Below are positions 22,199 to 32,325 of a DNA stretch of 64,000 nt, piece by piece. The first letter of the stretch is position 1, and each line of letters starts with the position of its first letter. The notes under the pieces were generated by a model. It worked only from the letters and a program-made list of their open reading frames with translations. It did not search any database and was not told the DNA's origin. Origin of the DNA: Bog-473 sp963817735 (GTDB lineage: Bacteria > Actinomycetota > Acidimicrobiia > Acidimicrobiales > RAAP-2); the NCBI GenBank assembly GCA_963817735.1, contig CAWFPP010000004.1, forward strand, positions 186,001-250,000. The letters are read 5' to 3'. Both the position numbers and the translations under genes were made by a program.

Positions 22199-23980
22199 CT
22201 ACGTCGCCATACCTCCACCCAGCAGGGCCGGGAGCGCCGTGGCCCGCATCCGCGCCAGGACCCGGTCGGTCACGGGCGTCACGTCGGGGTGCACGCCCCC
22301 GTTGGCATCGGCCGCCGCCCGCCACGCCGCGGCCCGCCGGGCCGCCTCGGCGCCGTCGGCCAGCTGCGGGCAGTCGATGCGGTCCGTGTTCACGTCGACC
22401 ACGATGGTGTCCCCGTCCTCCACGAGGGCGATCGGCCCCCCGAGGAAGGCCTCGGGCGCCACGTGCCCCACGACCAGCCCGACCGATCCGCCCGAGAAGC
22501 GGGCGTCGGTCATGAGCGCGATCGTGATGTTGCGCTGGCGGCAGAGCGCCGTGATGCGGGAGGTGGGATCGAGCAGCTCGGGCATGCCGGGTGCGCCCCG
22601 GGGTCCGGCGTAGCGGATGACGACCATGTCGTTGTCCCCGAACGAGTCGGGATGGTGGTCGAGCGCGTCGATGAGGTCGCGCTCGCCGTTGAAGACCCGG
22701 GCCCGTCCCGTGAAGACGCCGTCGTGCACGCCGCCCTCGACGCCGGCCACCTTCAGGATGGCGCCGCCCTCGGGGGCCAGGTTGCCCTGCAGCAGGCGCA
22801 GCCCGCCGGTGTCCTTGAACGGCTTGTCGACGCTGTATATGACCTCGTGGTCGGGCGCCCTGGGGTCGAGCCGCGTCACCTGTGCGGCCAGGGTTTCGCC
22901 CGTGCAGGTCATCGCACTGCCATCGAGGAAGCCCGCGTCCAATAGTTCCTTGACGATCGCCTGCAGCCCGCCGCTCGCGTCCACGTCGACCATGGAGTAC
23001 TCGCCGAAGGGCCTCATATTGACGAGGACTGGCAGCCGGCGGGCCAGCGCGTTGAACTCCTGCTGGCTCAGGGCGTCGGCCCAGAGGTCGATGCCGGCGG
23101 CGCGGGCGATCTCGACGCTGTGCAACACGACGTTGGTCGAGCCGCCCATGGCGATGGCGACGGTGATGGCGTTCCGGAGCGAGGCCGGCGTGACGATGTC
23201 GCTCGGCCGGACGCCCATCTCGTGCATGGTGAGCAGGCAGTCGACCATTTCGTCGGGGAAGTCGTCGATGCGGCGGGGGTCGTCCGACGCCGGCGACACC
23301 ATATGAAGTGGTTCGAGGCCCAGCACCGCGATGAACGTCTGCATGGTGTTGTAGGTGAACATGCCCCCGCAGCTCCCCTGCCCCGGGCAGGCGTGCAGGG
23401 CGTAGCGGGTGCGGACGTCCTCGGGCTGATCCGCCATCTGGAAGGCCGACACCAGGTCGATGGGCCGGCCCGTCTCGGGGTCGATGCCCGGGTGGATGGA
23501 ACCGTCCGACAATATGACCGCCGGCGTGTCGTTCTCGAGAATGGCGGCGAGCGTCCCCACCGGGGGCTTGTCGCAAGCGACGACGGCGATGAGGCCGGCG
23601 ACGCCGTTGGCAGCCAGGTGGACGTCGGCCACATCGTGGACCAGTTCTCTTCCTATGAGGGAGAACCGCATCTGCGGCGTCCCGTTGAGCTGCCCGTCCG
23701 ACACCCCGAGGGTGAAGGCGGGCGCGATCAGCCGGACCCCGAGGTTGTCCTCGGCGATGCGGCGGTGCAGCGCGGCCTGTACCGCCTGCACCTTGGCGGT
23801 GACGCCGAGATAGCACTGGCTGTCGCCCAGGTTGCCGATGACGGCCCAGACCGGATCGTGGATCTTCTCGACGTCCTCGCCCAGGAAGTGCGCGGTTCCC
23901 ACCCGCTGCACGTCGCGCCCGGGGTTGAGGGACACCAGCGTGCGGGTCTCGTCCGACGACGTCATATGGGGGTAGAGCAT
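22199..23980 (-). CDS. ilvD: dihydroxy-acid dehydratase (IlvD/Edd family)
   Basis: Dehydrates 2,3-dihydroxy acids to the 2-keto acids that precede valine and isoleucine. The 593 residues carry the three Fe-S cysteines (NLGDSQCYLG, VACDKPP, GQGSCGGMFTYNTMQ) and the C-terminal TDARFSGGSVGLVVGHVAPEA block. The sequence GVSDGQLNGTPQMRFSLIGREL is more divergent than in standard IlvD, so a sugar-acid dehydratase role is possible, but placement next to ilvBNC favours IlvD. Two in-frame ATGs (23980 and 23965) both lack a good ribosome site. Confidence 0.88.
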   Translation of the reverse strand: MLYPHMTSSDETRTLVSLNPGRDVQRVGTAHFLGEDVEKIHDPVWAVIGNLGDSQCYLGVTAKVQAVQAALHRRIAEDNLGVRLIAPAFTLGVSDGQLNGTPQMRFSLIGRELVHDVADVHLAANGVAGLIAVVACDKPPVGTLAAILENDTPAVILSDGSIHPGIDPETGRPIDLVSAFQMADQPEDVRTRYALHACPGQGSCGGMFTYNTMQTFIAVLGLEPLHMVSPASDDPRRIDDFPDEMVDCLLTMHEMGVRPSDIVTPASLRNAITVAIAMGGSTNVVLHSVEIARAAGIDLWADALSQQEFNALARRLPVLVNMRPFGEYSMVDVDASGGLQAIVKELLDAGFLDGSAMTCTGETLAAQVTRLDPRAPDHEVIYSVDKPFKDTGGLRLLQGNLAPEGGAILKVAGVEGGVHDGVFTGRARVFNGERDLIDALDHHPDSFGDNDMVVIRYAGPRGAPGMPELLDPTSRITALCRQRNITIALMTDARFSGGSVGLVVGHVAPEAFLGGPIALVEDGDTIVVDVNTDRIDCPQLADGAEAARRAAAWRAAADANGGVHPDVTPVTDRVLARMRATALPALLGGGMAT

Positions 23981-24034
23981 ATTGGTCGCCGGCCCCGGGC
24001 CCCGAGGGGCGGCGGTAGGGCGGGGTCGGCGCCG

Positions 24035-26279
24035 TCAGGCGGGGACGGGCGCCGGCAGCGGGATCACCTCGACGCCGATCTGCGGGATGGACCGGTCCAT
24101 CCAGGCCGGCATCCACCAGTTGACCGGCCCGAGGATCTCCATGATCGACGGGACCAGCATCATGCGCACGATGGTGGCGTCGACCAGCACGGCCGTGGCC
24201 AGCCCCAGCCCGAACACCTTCAAGATGTGCAGCGGGTCCTTTATGACGAAGGACGCGAAGACGCAGAACATGATCGCTGCCGCCGCCGTGATGATCCGGC
24301 CGGTCACCGCCAGCCCGTCCGCCACGGCCAGCGAGTTGTCGTGCGTGCGCAACCACTCCTCCCGGATGCGTGAGAGCAGGAAGACCTCATAATCCATGGA
24401 GAGCCCGAAGAGGACGACGAAGAGCGCGACCGGGATCCAGGGGTCGATGGGCCCCGTCTCGCCGATGCCGATGAGGCGCCCCGCCCAGCCCCACTGGAAC
24501 ACGGCCACCATCACGCCGTAGGCCGCCCCCACGCTGAGCAGGTTCATGATGACCGCCTTCAGCGGCAGCACCAGCGAGCGGAAGACGACCATGAGGAGGA
24601 CGAAGGAGAGGATCAGGACGGCGCCGATCACGATGAAGAGCCGGTGGCCGAGGAAGTTGGCGGCATCGATGCTGGCTGCCGTCTCCCCGCCCACCTGCGC
24701 GTTGACGGAGGTGCCGTCGACCACCGGCGGTATGACGTCGTTGCGCAGTGTCTGCACGAGCGCCCCGGTCTGGGACGACTGCGGCGACGTCGTCGGATAC
24801 ACGATGATGACCGCGCCGGTGCTGCTGCTGTTGAATTCCGGCGGGGTCACGAAGGCGATGCCGTCGTGGTGGGCCGAGGCGGTGATCGCCTGCTGGAGGC
24901 GGTCGACGGTGGCCCTGGCCTGGTCGGCCGGGCCCTGCATGTCGGCCGCGACCAGGAGCGGGCCGTTGAACCCGGGGCCGAACCCCTGCGCCAGGAGGTC
25001 GTAGGCCTGACGGGTGGTGAGGGTGGTGGGGTCGTTGCCGGCGTCGGTGAAGGCGAGGCGCATGCTGAACAGCGGCAGCGCCAGCGCGACGAGGACGAGG
25101 ACCGCGATGGTGCCGGTGACCCATGCCCTTCTTTGCACGAAGCGGCTCCAGCGGTACCAGAAGCCGTTGGGTGGTGGCGGGCCGCCGGTCTGCAGCAGGC
25201 GCGGCAGGTGCAGCTTGTCGATGGCGTTGCCGGCGAAGCCCAGCATGGCGGGCAGGAGCGTCAGGGCCGCAATGAGGACCATCAGGACGGCGGCGATGCA
25301 CGCCGTCGCCAACCCGATCATGTACGCCTGCCCTATGAGGTAGAGGCCGAACAGAGATATGACCACGGTGCTGCCGGCGAAGAGGACCGACCGGCCCGAT
25401 GTCATGAGGGAGGTCACGACGGCGTTGCGGGGATCACGTCCTTCGAAGATGCCCTGCCGGTAGCGGGTGACGATGAACAGGGCATAGTCGATGCCCACCC
25501 CGAGGCCGATCATGATCGCCATTTCGGGCGAAAAGTTCGGCACGGTCAGGACGTGCGTGAGGAGCTCGAGCAGCGCGATGCCGATGCCGAGCCCCGCCAG
25601 CGCGGTGAAGACCGGTAGGCCCATGGCCACGACGGACCCGAAGGCCAGCAGCATGATGAGGATGGCGGCGGTGATGCCGATGCCCTCGCTCGGGCCCGGC
25701 GCGGCCGTGGCGGCAGCGCTGATCGGGCTGCCGCCGAGCTCGACCTGGAAGCCGTCGTGCGCCGCCGCCTGCGCCGTCGTGATGACCTTGTCGATGGCCG
25801 GGATGGGGATATCGGCGGTGTCGGTGGTGAACTGGACCTGGGCGAACGCGATGTCGCCCCTGCCCGGTGGGGCGATCTGATGCGCGCCCGCAGCCGAGAA
25901 GGGGCTGGTCACGCCCTGGACGTAGGGCAGCGGCTGGAGGCTGGCCACAACCCGGTCGATCGCCTGCTCGTTGGCAGCGCTGGCGATGGGCGCGCGTGTG
26001 TGGAAGACGACGTCGGCGGTGTCCCCCTGACTTGGACGGAAACCGCTCCTGCAGGATATTGGTCGCCTGCTGCGACGGGGTGTTCCCCGCCGTGAACTTG
26101 TTCTCGAAGTGCGTCCCCACCAGCTGTGCGACCACCGTGAAGGCGATGATGGCCAGGATCCACAACACCAGCACGGTCCGGCGGCGGTCGTAACAGGCGC
26201 CGGCCAGGCGCCCCAGGGTCGTATCCCCCGTGCCCGTGCCCGTGCCCGCGGACGGATCGCCCCTATTCGCCGTATGCAC
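24035..26279 (-). CDS. MMPL-family (RND) transporter, frameshifted
   Basis: From GTG 26279 the first frame gives RRRTVLVLWILAIIAFTVVAQLVGT (TM1) to QERFPSKSGG, then is lost. The second frame resumes with DTADVVFHTRAPIASA and runs about 660 residues to 24035, including ten or so membrane helices, two blocks typical of MMPL (GVGIDYALFIVTRYRQ and GLSMDYEVFLLSRIREEW) and a large extracellular loop. Removing one base from the run of five C at 26023-26027 restores a single protein of about 747 residues. Family members export lipids or drugs. It is divergent from a TetR regulator, its likely repressor. Confidence 0.88.
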
Positions 26280-26295
26280 CGACGTTGCCCCTAGG

Positions 26296-26340
26296 ATTCA
26301 TCACTGGTGAGTTGTAACACAGAATTCCCCGGTGGTGAAT
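26296..26340. promoter_or_regulatory. possible TetR operator between MMPL and tetR genes
   Basis: ATTCATCAC (26296-26304) and GTGGTGAAT (26332-26340) form an 8/9 inverted repeat with a 27-bp spacer; the left copy is also part of TCACTGGTGA. The region is AT-rich and shared by the divergent MMPL and TetR genes. Confidence 0.4.
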
Positions 26341-26383
26341 ACCCCATTTTTCAGGGCGACCGGCACCGTGTCGGGGACCTCAT

Positions 26384-27004
26384 ATGAGCGCCGCCGCGGC
26401 GGCGGCCGGCCGACGGCCGGGCAACGCCGACACCAGGGGCGAGATCATCGATGCTGCCAAGCGCGTCTTCGCCGCCAAGGGCTACGACGGGGCCAGTCTG
26501 CGGGCCGTCGCCCGGGAGGCCCAGGTCGACCCGGCCCTGGTCCACCACTACTTCGACGGGAAGGCCAGCCTCTTCGTGGCCGCCATGGCCTTGCCCTTCG
26601 ACCCGCGTGTCATCCCGGTGCACCAACACCCCGACACGACGTCGGCTGCGGCCCCGAGTGCCGGGACGATGGTCATCACGGGCTTCCTCACGATGTGGGA
26701 CCACGCCGAGGGAACGGGCTCTTCGTTCGCCTCCTGTGTCGGTGCAATGGCGGCGTCGCCGAACGTGGCCGACGCCATGCGCGAGTTCGTCGCGGAGCGG
26801 ATCTGGGAAAAGACGCCGGTCAACGAGGGCGAGAGCGACGACCTGACCTGGCAACGGCGCGCGCTCGTCTCGTCACAACTGATGGGACTCGCCTTCACCC
26901 GCTACATCCTGCGGGTGCCGCCGATCTCCACGGCCACCCCCGAGGAGATCGCCCGCTGGGCCGGGCCCACCTTGGACCGCTACATGGTGGGTCTGATCGA
27001 CTAG
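26384..27004 (+). CDS. TetR-family transcriptional regulator
   Basis: A 206-residue repressor. Residues 17-62 (DTRGEIIDAAKRVFAAKGYDGASLRAVAREAQVDPALVHHYFDGK) are a textbook TetR helix-turn-helix. The C-terminal domain with LVSSQLMGLAFTRYILRVPPIST resembles a common actinobacterial TetR group. It is divergent from the MMPL transporter with about 100 bases between the starts, so it probably represses the transporter and itself; the ligand is unknown. GGGGA lies 8 bases before the ATG. Confidence 0.93.
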   Translation: MSAAAAAAGRRPGNADTRGEIIDAAKRVFAAKGYDGASLRAVAREAQVDPALVHHYFDGKASLFVAAMALPFDPRVIPVHQHPDTTSAAAPSAGTMVITGFLTMWDHAEGTGSSFASCVGAMAASPNVADAMREFVAERIWEKTPVNEGESDDLTWQRRALVSSQLMGLAFTRYILRVPPISTATPEEIARWAGPTLDRYMVGLID

Positions 27005-27055
27005 ATCGGAAACGAGTCGACACTCCTCCCGACGACAGGGACCGTTCTCACTCCG

Positions 27056-28267
27056 ATGAATCACGCTCCCACGGACGTTGGTCGAAGCCCAAGCCCATCC
27101 GGCGCCGAGATCATCAGCATGTCGGCTGCTCTGTCGAACGAAGAGCTCCGGGCGCGACTCGACGAGGGCTTCCGGCAGCTCGCCGCCACCATTGGCCGGC
27201 TGGTCGTCGACTTGGGCGAGGCCGACCGGCGCCAGGCCTATCGCGAGGACGGTGCGACCTCGACCGAGCAATGGGCCGTGGAGCGCTTCGGCATCTCGAC
27301 CGCCAACGCACGGGCCCTGAAGCGTCTGGGCGACAAGGCCTGGGACATTCCGGAGCTGATCGGGTCCCTCTGCGCGGGCGACCTCTCCTTCGACAAGGTG
27401 CGGGCGGTTGCCAACGTGGCGACACCCGAGACCGACCGCCAACTTCGGGACGTGGCAAGAGAACGCTCGGTGCGCGAGCTGGCCGAGGTCGCCCGCACCA
27501 CGGCCAAGCCGGCCGCGGCACCTTCTTCCGATCACGATCGTCGCTTTCTCCGCTTCAACGACCAGTTCCGCACCATGACGGCCCAACTGCCGGCCGAGTC
27601 CTATGCCGAAACCAAGGCCTGTCTCGAGGCCCGCGCCCACAATGTCCCGACCGACGGTGAGACGCCGTGGGACCAACGGTGCTGCGACGGCTTCTTCGAG
27701 CTCGTCCGCGGCTCGGGCGCTGGCCCGTCAGGCGATACCACCGCCCCAAGTCCGCACGTCGTCGTGGTCCACGTCCCCCTGGAGGCTTTGGTCGACGACG
27801 CAGTCGATCCCACGGAACTCGCCGGTGAGCTCGAGCGTCACGGCCTGATCGATTGTGAAACGGTCCAGCGGATCGCCTGCGACGCCACCGTCGCGGTGGC
27901 CGTCGACGACGACGTCGGGCACACGATGTACGAGGGCCGGGCCCGGCGACACCCCACCGATGCCCAGCGCCGGGAGGTGATGCGGCGCGACCGCCACTGT
28001 CGGTTTCCCGGATGCACCGCCGTGACCTTCACCAATGTGCATCACGTCGTCCCGTGGAAACCGGGCGGACGGACCGATCTCGAAAACCTCGCGCTCGTTT
28101 GCCTCCATCACCATCATCTGGTGCACAGCAATGGATGGACGATGTCGGGGAATGCGAATCAGGAGCTGCACATCGTCGGCCCGACGGGCCGGGTCATGAC
28201 GTCGCGCCCATCGCTGCTGTGGACAAGGGTCTCGGGCGGTCGCCCGTCCGAACGGTTGGACGAGTAG
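27056..28267 (+). CDS. DUF222-HNH endonuclease domain protein (13E12 type)
   Basis: A 403-residue protein with an N-terminal DUF222 region (LSNEELRARLDEGFRQLAATIGRLV ... DLSFDKVRAVANVATPETDRQL) and a C-terminal HNH nuclease motif (CRFPGCTAVTFTNVHHVVPW ... ENLALVCLHHHHLVH). It belongs to the 13E12 repeat family, multi-copy in actinobacterial genomes and thought to be selfish or mobile. An internal ATG at 27119 gives a protein closer to the family start. Base composition is slightly less GC-rich than its flanks. Its stop abuts the gatB stop with no gap. Confidence 0.9.
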   Translation: MNHAPTDVGRSPSPSGAEIISMSAALSNEELRARLDEGFRQLAATIGRLVVDLGEADRRQAYREDGATSTEQWAVERFGISTANARALKRLGDKAWDIPELIGSLCAGDLSFDKVRAVANVATPETDRQLRDVARERSVRELAEVARTTAKPAAAPSSDHDRRFLRFNDQFRTMTAQLPAESYAETKACLEARAHNVPTDGETPWDQRCCDGFFELVRGSGAGPSGDTTAPSPHVVVVHVPLEALVDDAVDPTELAGELERHGLIDCETVQRIACDATVAVAVDDDVGHTMYEGRARRHPTDAQRREVMRRDRHCRFPGCTAVTFTNVHHVVPWKPGGRTDLENLALVCLHHHHLVHSNGWTMSGNANQELHIVGPTGRVMTSRPSLLWTRVSGGRPSERLDE

Positions 28268-29702
28268 TCAGCCGCGGCGGCTGCGCAATTCCGCCGCCAC
28301 TTCCTTGCCGTTCGCCTTCCCGGCGGTGGCCTTCATGACCGCGCCGGTAAAGAAGCCCATCAGCTTGTCGTCACCCTCGATGAAGCGCGCCCACTCGTCG
28401 GCGTGGGCGGCGATGACCTCGTCGAGCACTGCACCCAAGGTGTCCGACCCGAGGGCCTCGAAGCCCATCTCCTTGGCGATGGCGGCCGGATCGCCGCCGC
28501 CGCGCTCGAGCAGCGCACCCAGGACGGCCTTGGATTGCGTTGCCGAGAGCTGACCGCTTCGACTCCATGGTGAGGGTGGCGGCGAACGCACCGGGGTCGA
28601 GCCGCAGGGCGGCCTCGCTCTGGGCGGCCACCTCGTTGGCGGCGCGGGCCAGGGCCAACGCGGCGGGCACGCCGGCGCCGGCGGCCGTCGTCACCAGCGT
28701 GTCGAGACCCTGCTCGACCACCGCATGGATCTGGTCCGTCTCGGCGTCCGTCGGCGTCCCGCCGAGCGCCGACACCAGGTCGGCCCGGCGGTCCGCCGGC
28801 ATGGCGCCCAGGCCGGATCGGACGTTCTCCTGCCACGCCGCGTCGGGCGCCAAGGGCACCAGGTCCGGCTCGGGGAAGTAGCGGTAGTCGTTGGCCTCCT
28901 CTTTGGAGCGCATCGAATCGGTACGCCCGGCCGATTCGTCCCAGTGGCGGGTCTCCTGCACCACGGTGCCGCCGGACTCGAGAAGGGCTATCTGGCGCGT
29001 GGCCTCGTACTCGATGGCGCGCCCCAGCGACCGTAGCGAGTTCAGGTTCTTGATTTCGCAGCGGGTACCGAATGCGTCGGTGCCCACCGGCCGGACCGAG
29101 ACGTTGGCATCAACCCGCATCGACCCTTCCTCCATGCGCCCGTCGGAGGCGCCGGTCGCCACCAGGATCCCGCGTAGCTCGCTGGCGTAGGCGCGGGCCT
29201 GGGCCACGGTGCGGATGTCGGGCTCGCTCACGATCTCGACCAGCGGGACGCCCGACCGGTTGTAGTCGACCAGCGCGTGCAGCGCGGCGTTGATACGACC
29301 GCTCGCCCCGACGTGCGTGAGCTTCCCGGTGTCCTCCTCCATGTGGGCCCGGGTCACACCCACCCGGAACCCGTCGGGCAAGTCGAGCCACCCGTTGGCG
29401 TTCAGCGGGAGGTCATATTGGCTGATCTGATAGTCCTTGGCCTGGTCCGGATAGAAGTAGTTCTTCCGGGCGAACACCGACGGGAGGATCTCGCAGTGCA
29501 GGGCGGCGCCGATCCGCATGGCGAACTCGACCGCCTGCTCGTTGAGCACCGGCAACGAGCCGGGCAGTCCCACGCAGGTCGGACAGATGTTCACGTTCGG
29601 TTCGTCCCCGAACGCGTTGCGACAGCCGCAGAAGAGCTTCGTGGCGGTCTGCAGCTCGCAGTGCACCTCGAGCCCGACCACCATCTCCCAATCCGGGCTC
29701 AT
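28268..29702 (-). CDS. gatB: Asp/Glu-tRNA(Asn/Gln) amidotransferase subunit B, frameshifted
   Basis: Transfers ammonia to misacylated Glu-tRNA(Gln) or Asp-tRNA(Asn). From ATG 29702: WEMVVGLEVHCELQTATKLFCGC (kinase-like GatB start with Zn Cys), ICPTCVGLPG, YFYPDQAKDYQISQYDLP, EIKNLNSLRS. Around 28555 the frame breaks in ...LTMES|KRS; the next frame supplies SGQLSATQSKAVLGALLERGG... FFTGAVMKATAGKANGKEV, the normal YqeY-like tail, to 28268. Deleting one A of the AA at about 28560 restores a 478-residue GatB of usual length. Because GatB is normally essential here, a sequencing error is likely. Coupled to gatA by ATGA. Confidence 0.94.
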
Positions 29703-31135
29703 GACGAAGCCGCCGCTTCCGGTGCGTGGGCCTCCACGACCCGGGCCACCCGGAAGAGCAGCGCCTCCTGCAGCGCCGGCGCCAGCACCTGCACTCCCAC
29801 CGGCAGCCCGTCGGCACCCGTGCCGAACGGCACCGAGACCGCCGGGTGCCCGGAGAGGTTGGAGGGAATCGTGCAGACGTCGTTCATGTACATCGCCATC
29901 GGGTCGTCCACCTTTGCGCCCAGGTCGAACGCCGTCGTCGGCGCGGTCGCACCCAACAAGACGTCATAAGAGGAGTACGCACGCTCGAACGCCTGCATCA
30001 CCAGGGTACGCACGCGCTGCGCCTGCGCGTAGTAGGCGTCGTAGTAGCCCGCCGACAACGCGTACGTCCCCAGCATGATCCGTCGCTTGACCTCCGCACC
30101 GAACCCCGCCGTGCGGGTGGCCGTGTTCATGGCGGCCACGTCCTCCCCGTCGACGCGCAGCCCGTAGCGCACCCCGTCGTAGCGAGCCAGGTTCGACGAG
30201 GCCTCGGCCGGCGCAATGAGGTAGTAGGCCGACAGCCCGTACCCGAACTCGGGGACCGACACCTCCTCCACCTTGGCGCCGGCACCGGCCAGGGCCTCGG
30301 CGGCTTCCCGCACCCGGGCCACCACGTCCGCGGCGCAGCCGTCCACGAGATCGCGGCACAGCCCGACCCGGATGCCCTCCACGCCGTCGTGCACGGTGGC
30401 CAACGTCGGCTCGGGCAGCGACGGCAACGAGGTGCTGTCGCACGGGTCATGGCCGGCCAGGACGTCGAAGAGGAGCGCGGCGTCCTCCACGGTCGTGGCA
30501 AACGGGCCGATCTGATCGAGTGAGCTTGCGAAGGCGACCAACCCGTACCGGGACACGCGGCCGTAGGTGGGTTTCATCCCGACCACCCCACACAAGGCGG
30601 CGGGCTGACGGATGGAGCCTCCGGTGTCCGAGCCGAGTGCGAGCGGAGTGAACCCAGCCGCCACCGCTGCGGCGGAACCACCGCTGCTGCCCCCAGGAAC
30701 CTTCCTGATGTCGCGCGGATTGCGAGTGGGCCCGAAGGCGGAGTTCTCCGTCGAGCTGCCCATGGCGAACTCGTCCATGTTCGTCTTGCCGAGGCCGATC
30801 GCTCCGGCCCGGCGGAGCGCCCCCACCACGGTGGCGTCGTACGGCGGCCGCCACCCGTCGAGGATCCTCGAGGCGCACGTCGTCACGGCGCCGCGCGTGC
30901 ACAGATTGTCCTTCAGCGCCACCGGCACTCCGGCCAGCGGGCCCGGATCGCGGCCGGCCGCCACGGCGGCGTCGACGGCGTCGGCGGCGGCGCGCGCCTC
31001 GTCGGGCAGGACGCTGAGGAAGGCGTGGTACTCGCCGTCGCCCGTCGCCACCGCGGCGAGAGCCACGTCGACCGCGGCGCGGGCCGACCGCTCGCCGGCA
31101 CGGACTTGCGCCGCCAGTGCCGCCGCCGTGCTCAC
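29699..31135 (-). CDS. gatA: Asp/Glu-tRNA(Asn/Gln) amidotransferase subunit A
   Basis: The 478-residue amidase subunit releases ammonia from glutamine and passes it to GatB. VALKDNLCTRG contains the catalytic Lys, and the amidase-signature GGSSGGSAAAVAAGF the cis-Ser/nucleophile Ser pair; FGAEVKRRIMLGTYALSAGYYDAYY is the typical GatA C-terminal block. It starts at GTG 31135 overlapping the gatC stop (GTGA) and ends in ATGA overlap with gatB, so gatC-gatA-gatB are translationally coupled. Confidence 0.97.
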   Translation of the reverse strand: MSTAAALAAQVRAGERSARAAVDVALAAVATGDGEYHAFLSVLPDEARAAADAVDAAVAAGRDPGPLAGVPVALKDNLCTRGAVTTCASRILDGWRPPYDATVVGALRRAGAIGLGKTNMDEFAMGSSTENSAFGPTRNPRDIRKVPGGSSGGSAAAVAAGFTPLALGSDTGGSIRQPAALCGVVGMKPTYGRVSRYGLVAFASSLDQIGPFATTVEDAALLFDVLAGHDPCDSTSLPSLPEPTLATVHDGVEGIRVGLCRDLVDGCAADVVARVREAAEALAGAGAKVEEVSVPEFGYGLSAYYLIAPAEASSNLARYDGVRYGLRVDGEDVAAMNTATRTAGFGAEVKRRIMLGTYALSAGYYDAYYAQAQRVRTLVMQAFERAYSSYDVLLGATAPTTAFDLGAKVDDPMAMYMNDVCTIPSNLSGHPAVSVPFGTGADGLPVGVQVLAPALQEALLFRVARVVEAHAPEAAASS

Positions 31136-31440
31136 GGCGCCTCGCCGCCGATGCGCGGCACCCGGAAGCGGTGGTCCTCCACCGCCGGCGCGGCAGCCAG
31201 GACCTCGTCACGATCCAGGCTCGGACGGGGCTCGTCGGCCCGCAGGACGTTGCGCAACGCAATCGGGTGCGAGGACGGCTCGAGGTGGGACAGGTCGAGC
31301 GACGCCACGTCGGCGGCGTGGTCGAGCACGGTCCGCAGCTGCGCCGTGAAGAGCTCGACCTCCTCTTCGCTCAGGTCGAGGCGGGCCAGGCGCGCCACAT
31401 GTATGACGTCCTCACGGCTCAGCTCGGCGCGCTCCGTCAC
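31132..31440 (-). CDS. gatC: Asp/Glu-tRNA(Asn/Gln) amidotransferase subunit C
   Basis: A 102-residue belt subunit that stabilises GatA. LSREDVIHVARLARLDLSEEEVELFTAQLRTVLDH is the signature, and VLRADEPRPSLDRDEVLAAAP...RFRVPRI the C-terminal belt. GTG start at 31440 overlaps the hydrolase stop. Because GatCAB is present, the organism probably uses indirect aminoacylation for Gln and/or Asn. Confidence 0.95.
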   Translation of the reverse strand: MTERAELSREDVIHVARLARLDLSEEEVELFTAQLRTVLDHAADVASLDLSHLEPSSHPIALRNVLRADEPRPSLDRDEVLAAAPAVEDHRFRVPRIGGEAP

Positions 31441-32198
31441 GAGTGGGGCGGGAGCACGCCGGTCAGGAACGCAACGGTGCGCGCCTCGATCTCGTCCTTG
31501 TCCCAGTCCAGCGTGGCCACGTGGAAGCTCCGCTCCAGCATCACCTGCTCGACGGGTCCCTTGGCCCGGGCCACCAGCACGTGGCTCGAGGCCGGATCGA
31601 CCACGTGGTCCTGCACGCTCGTGAAGACCAGGACGGGACAGCTCACCGACTCGAGCTCGGCTTCCACCTTGGCGGCGGCGTCGAAGAGCGAGAGCGTCGC
31701 CCGCAGCGGGAGGCCCGGATACGCCGCCTCGACCGCACCCTCCATTGCGATGTCCGACCCGATGCCCGGTGCCACCTCGTCACCGCCGTCGATCATGGCC
31801 AGTATGAAACCCAGCGTGTCGGCGTCGGGCGGAGAGAGGAGCGGGTTCACCACCGCGATGGCCGCGATCTCGGGATGATGCTCGGCCAGCCACACGCTCA
31901 GCATGCCCCCCATCGACAGCCCGACCACGACGACGCCGTCGCTGCGCGCCGCCAGTTCGGTGTAGGCGGCTTCGGCGGCGGTGGACCAGTCCTCCCACCG
32001 GGTGTCGAGCATGTCGTCTATCTCGGTGCCGTGGCCCGGGAGCAGCGGCATCTCGACGCTGAACCCGGCGTCGGTCAGGGCCAGCGCCAGGCCGCGCATC
32101 GACTGCGGGTTGCCCGTGAACCCGTGCAGGACGAGTGCACCGCGGGTGTCACCAGTCGCGGAATACGGCTCGGCACCGGGGATGATGGAGGCAGCCAC
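31437..32198 (-). CDS. alpha/beta hydrolase (carboxylesterase/monoacylglycerol lipase-like)
   Basis: A 253-residue serine hydrolase from GTG 32198. ALVLHGFTGNPQS is the oxyanion region, GLSMGG the nucleophile elbow, QDHVVDP the acid and SFHVATLDWDKDEI the His. The sequence style matches the Est30/bacterial monoacylglycerol lipase group acting on short acyl esters or monoglycerides. It heads the gatCAB operon with a GTGA overlap, perhaps only as a convenient upstream gene. Longer in-frame forms extend into the divergent SCP2 gene and are unlikely. Confidence 0.86.
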   Translation of the reverse strand: MAASIIPGAEPYSATGDTRGALVLHGFTGNPQSMRGLALALTDAGFSVEMPLLPGHGTEIDDMLDTRWEDWSTAAEAAYTELAARSDGVVVVGLSMGGMLSVWLAEHHPEIAAIAVVNPLLSPPDADTLGFILAMIDGGDEVAPGIGSDIAMEGAVEAAYPGLPLRATLSLFDAAAKVEAELESVSCPVLVFTSVQDHVVDPASSHVLVARAKGPVEQVMLERSFHVATLDWDKDEIEARTVAFLTGVLPPHS

Positions 32199-32325
32199 AG
32201 AGGGGCAGCCTACCGGCGAGGCGAGTAGGGTTCCGGCGGCCAGATGGCTCCCGGGCGGGGCGACAGAGGTCCTGCACCACGACACGGCCGAGACCCGAGA
32301 CCGAAGAAGACGAAGGAGCACCGCA

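Noticed and set aside
27056..28267. HNH protein as part of a restriction or phage-defence system.
   Set aside because: The DUF222-HNH architecture is the ordinary 13E12 repeat family; no methyltransferase or defence partner is adjacent.
32199..32325. tRNA or small RNA in the divergent gap between the hydrolase and SCP2 genes.
   Set aside because: No cloverleaf or strong hairpin is visible; it is more simply a double promoter region.
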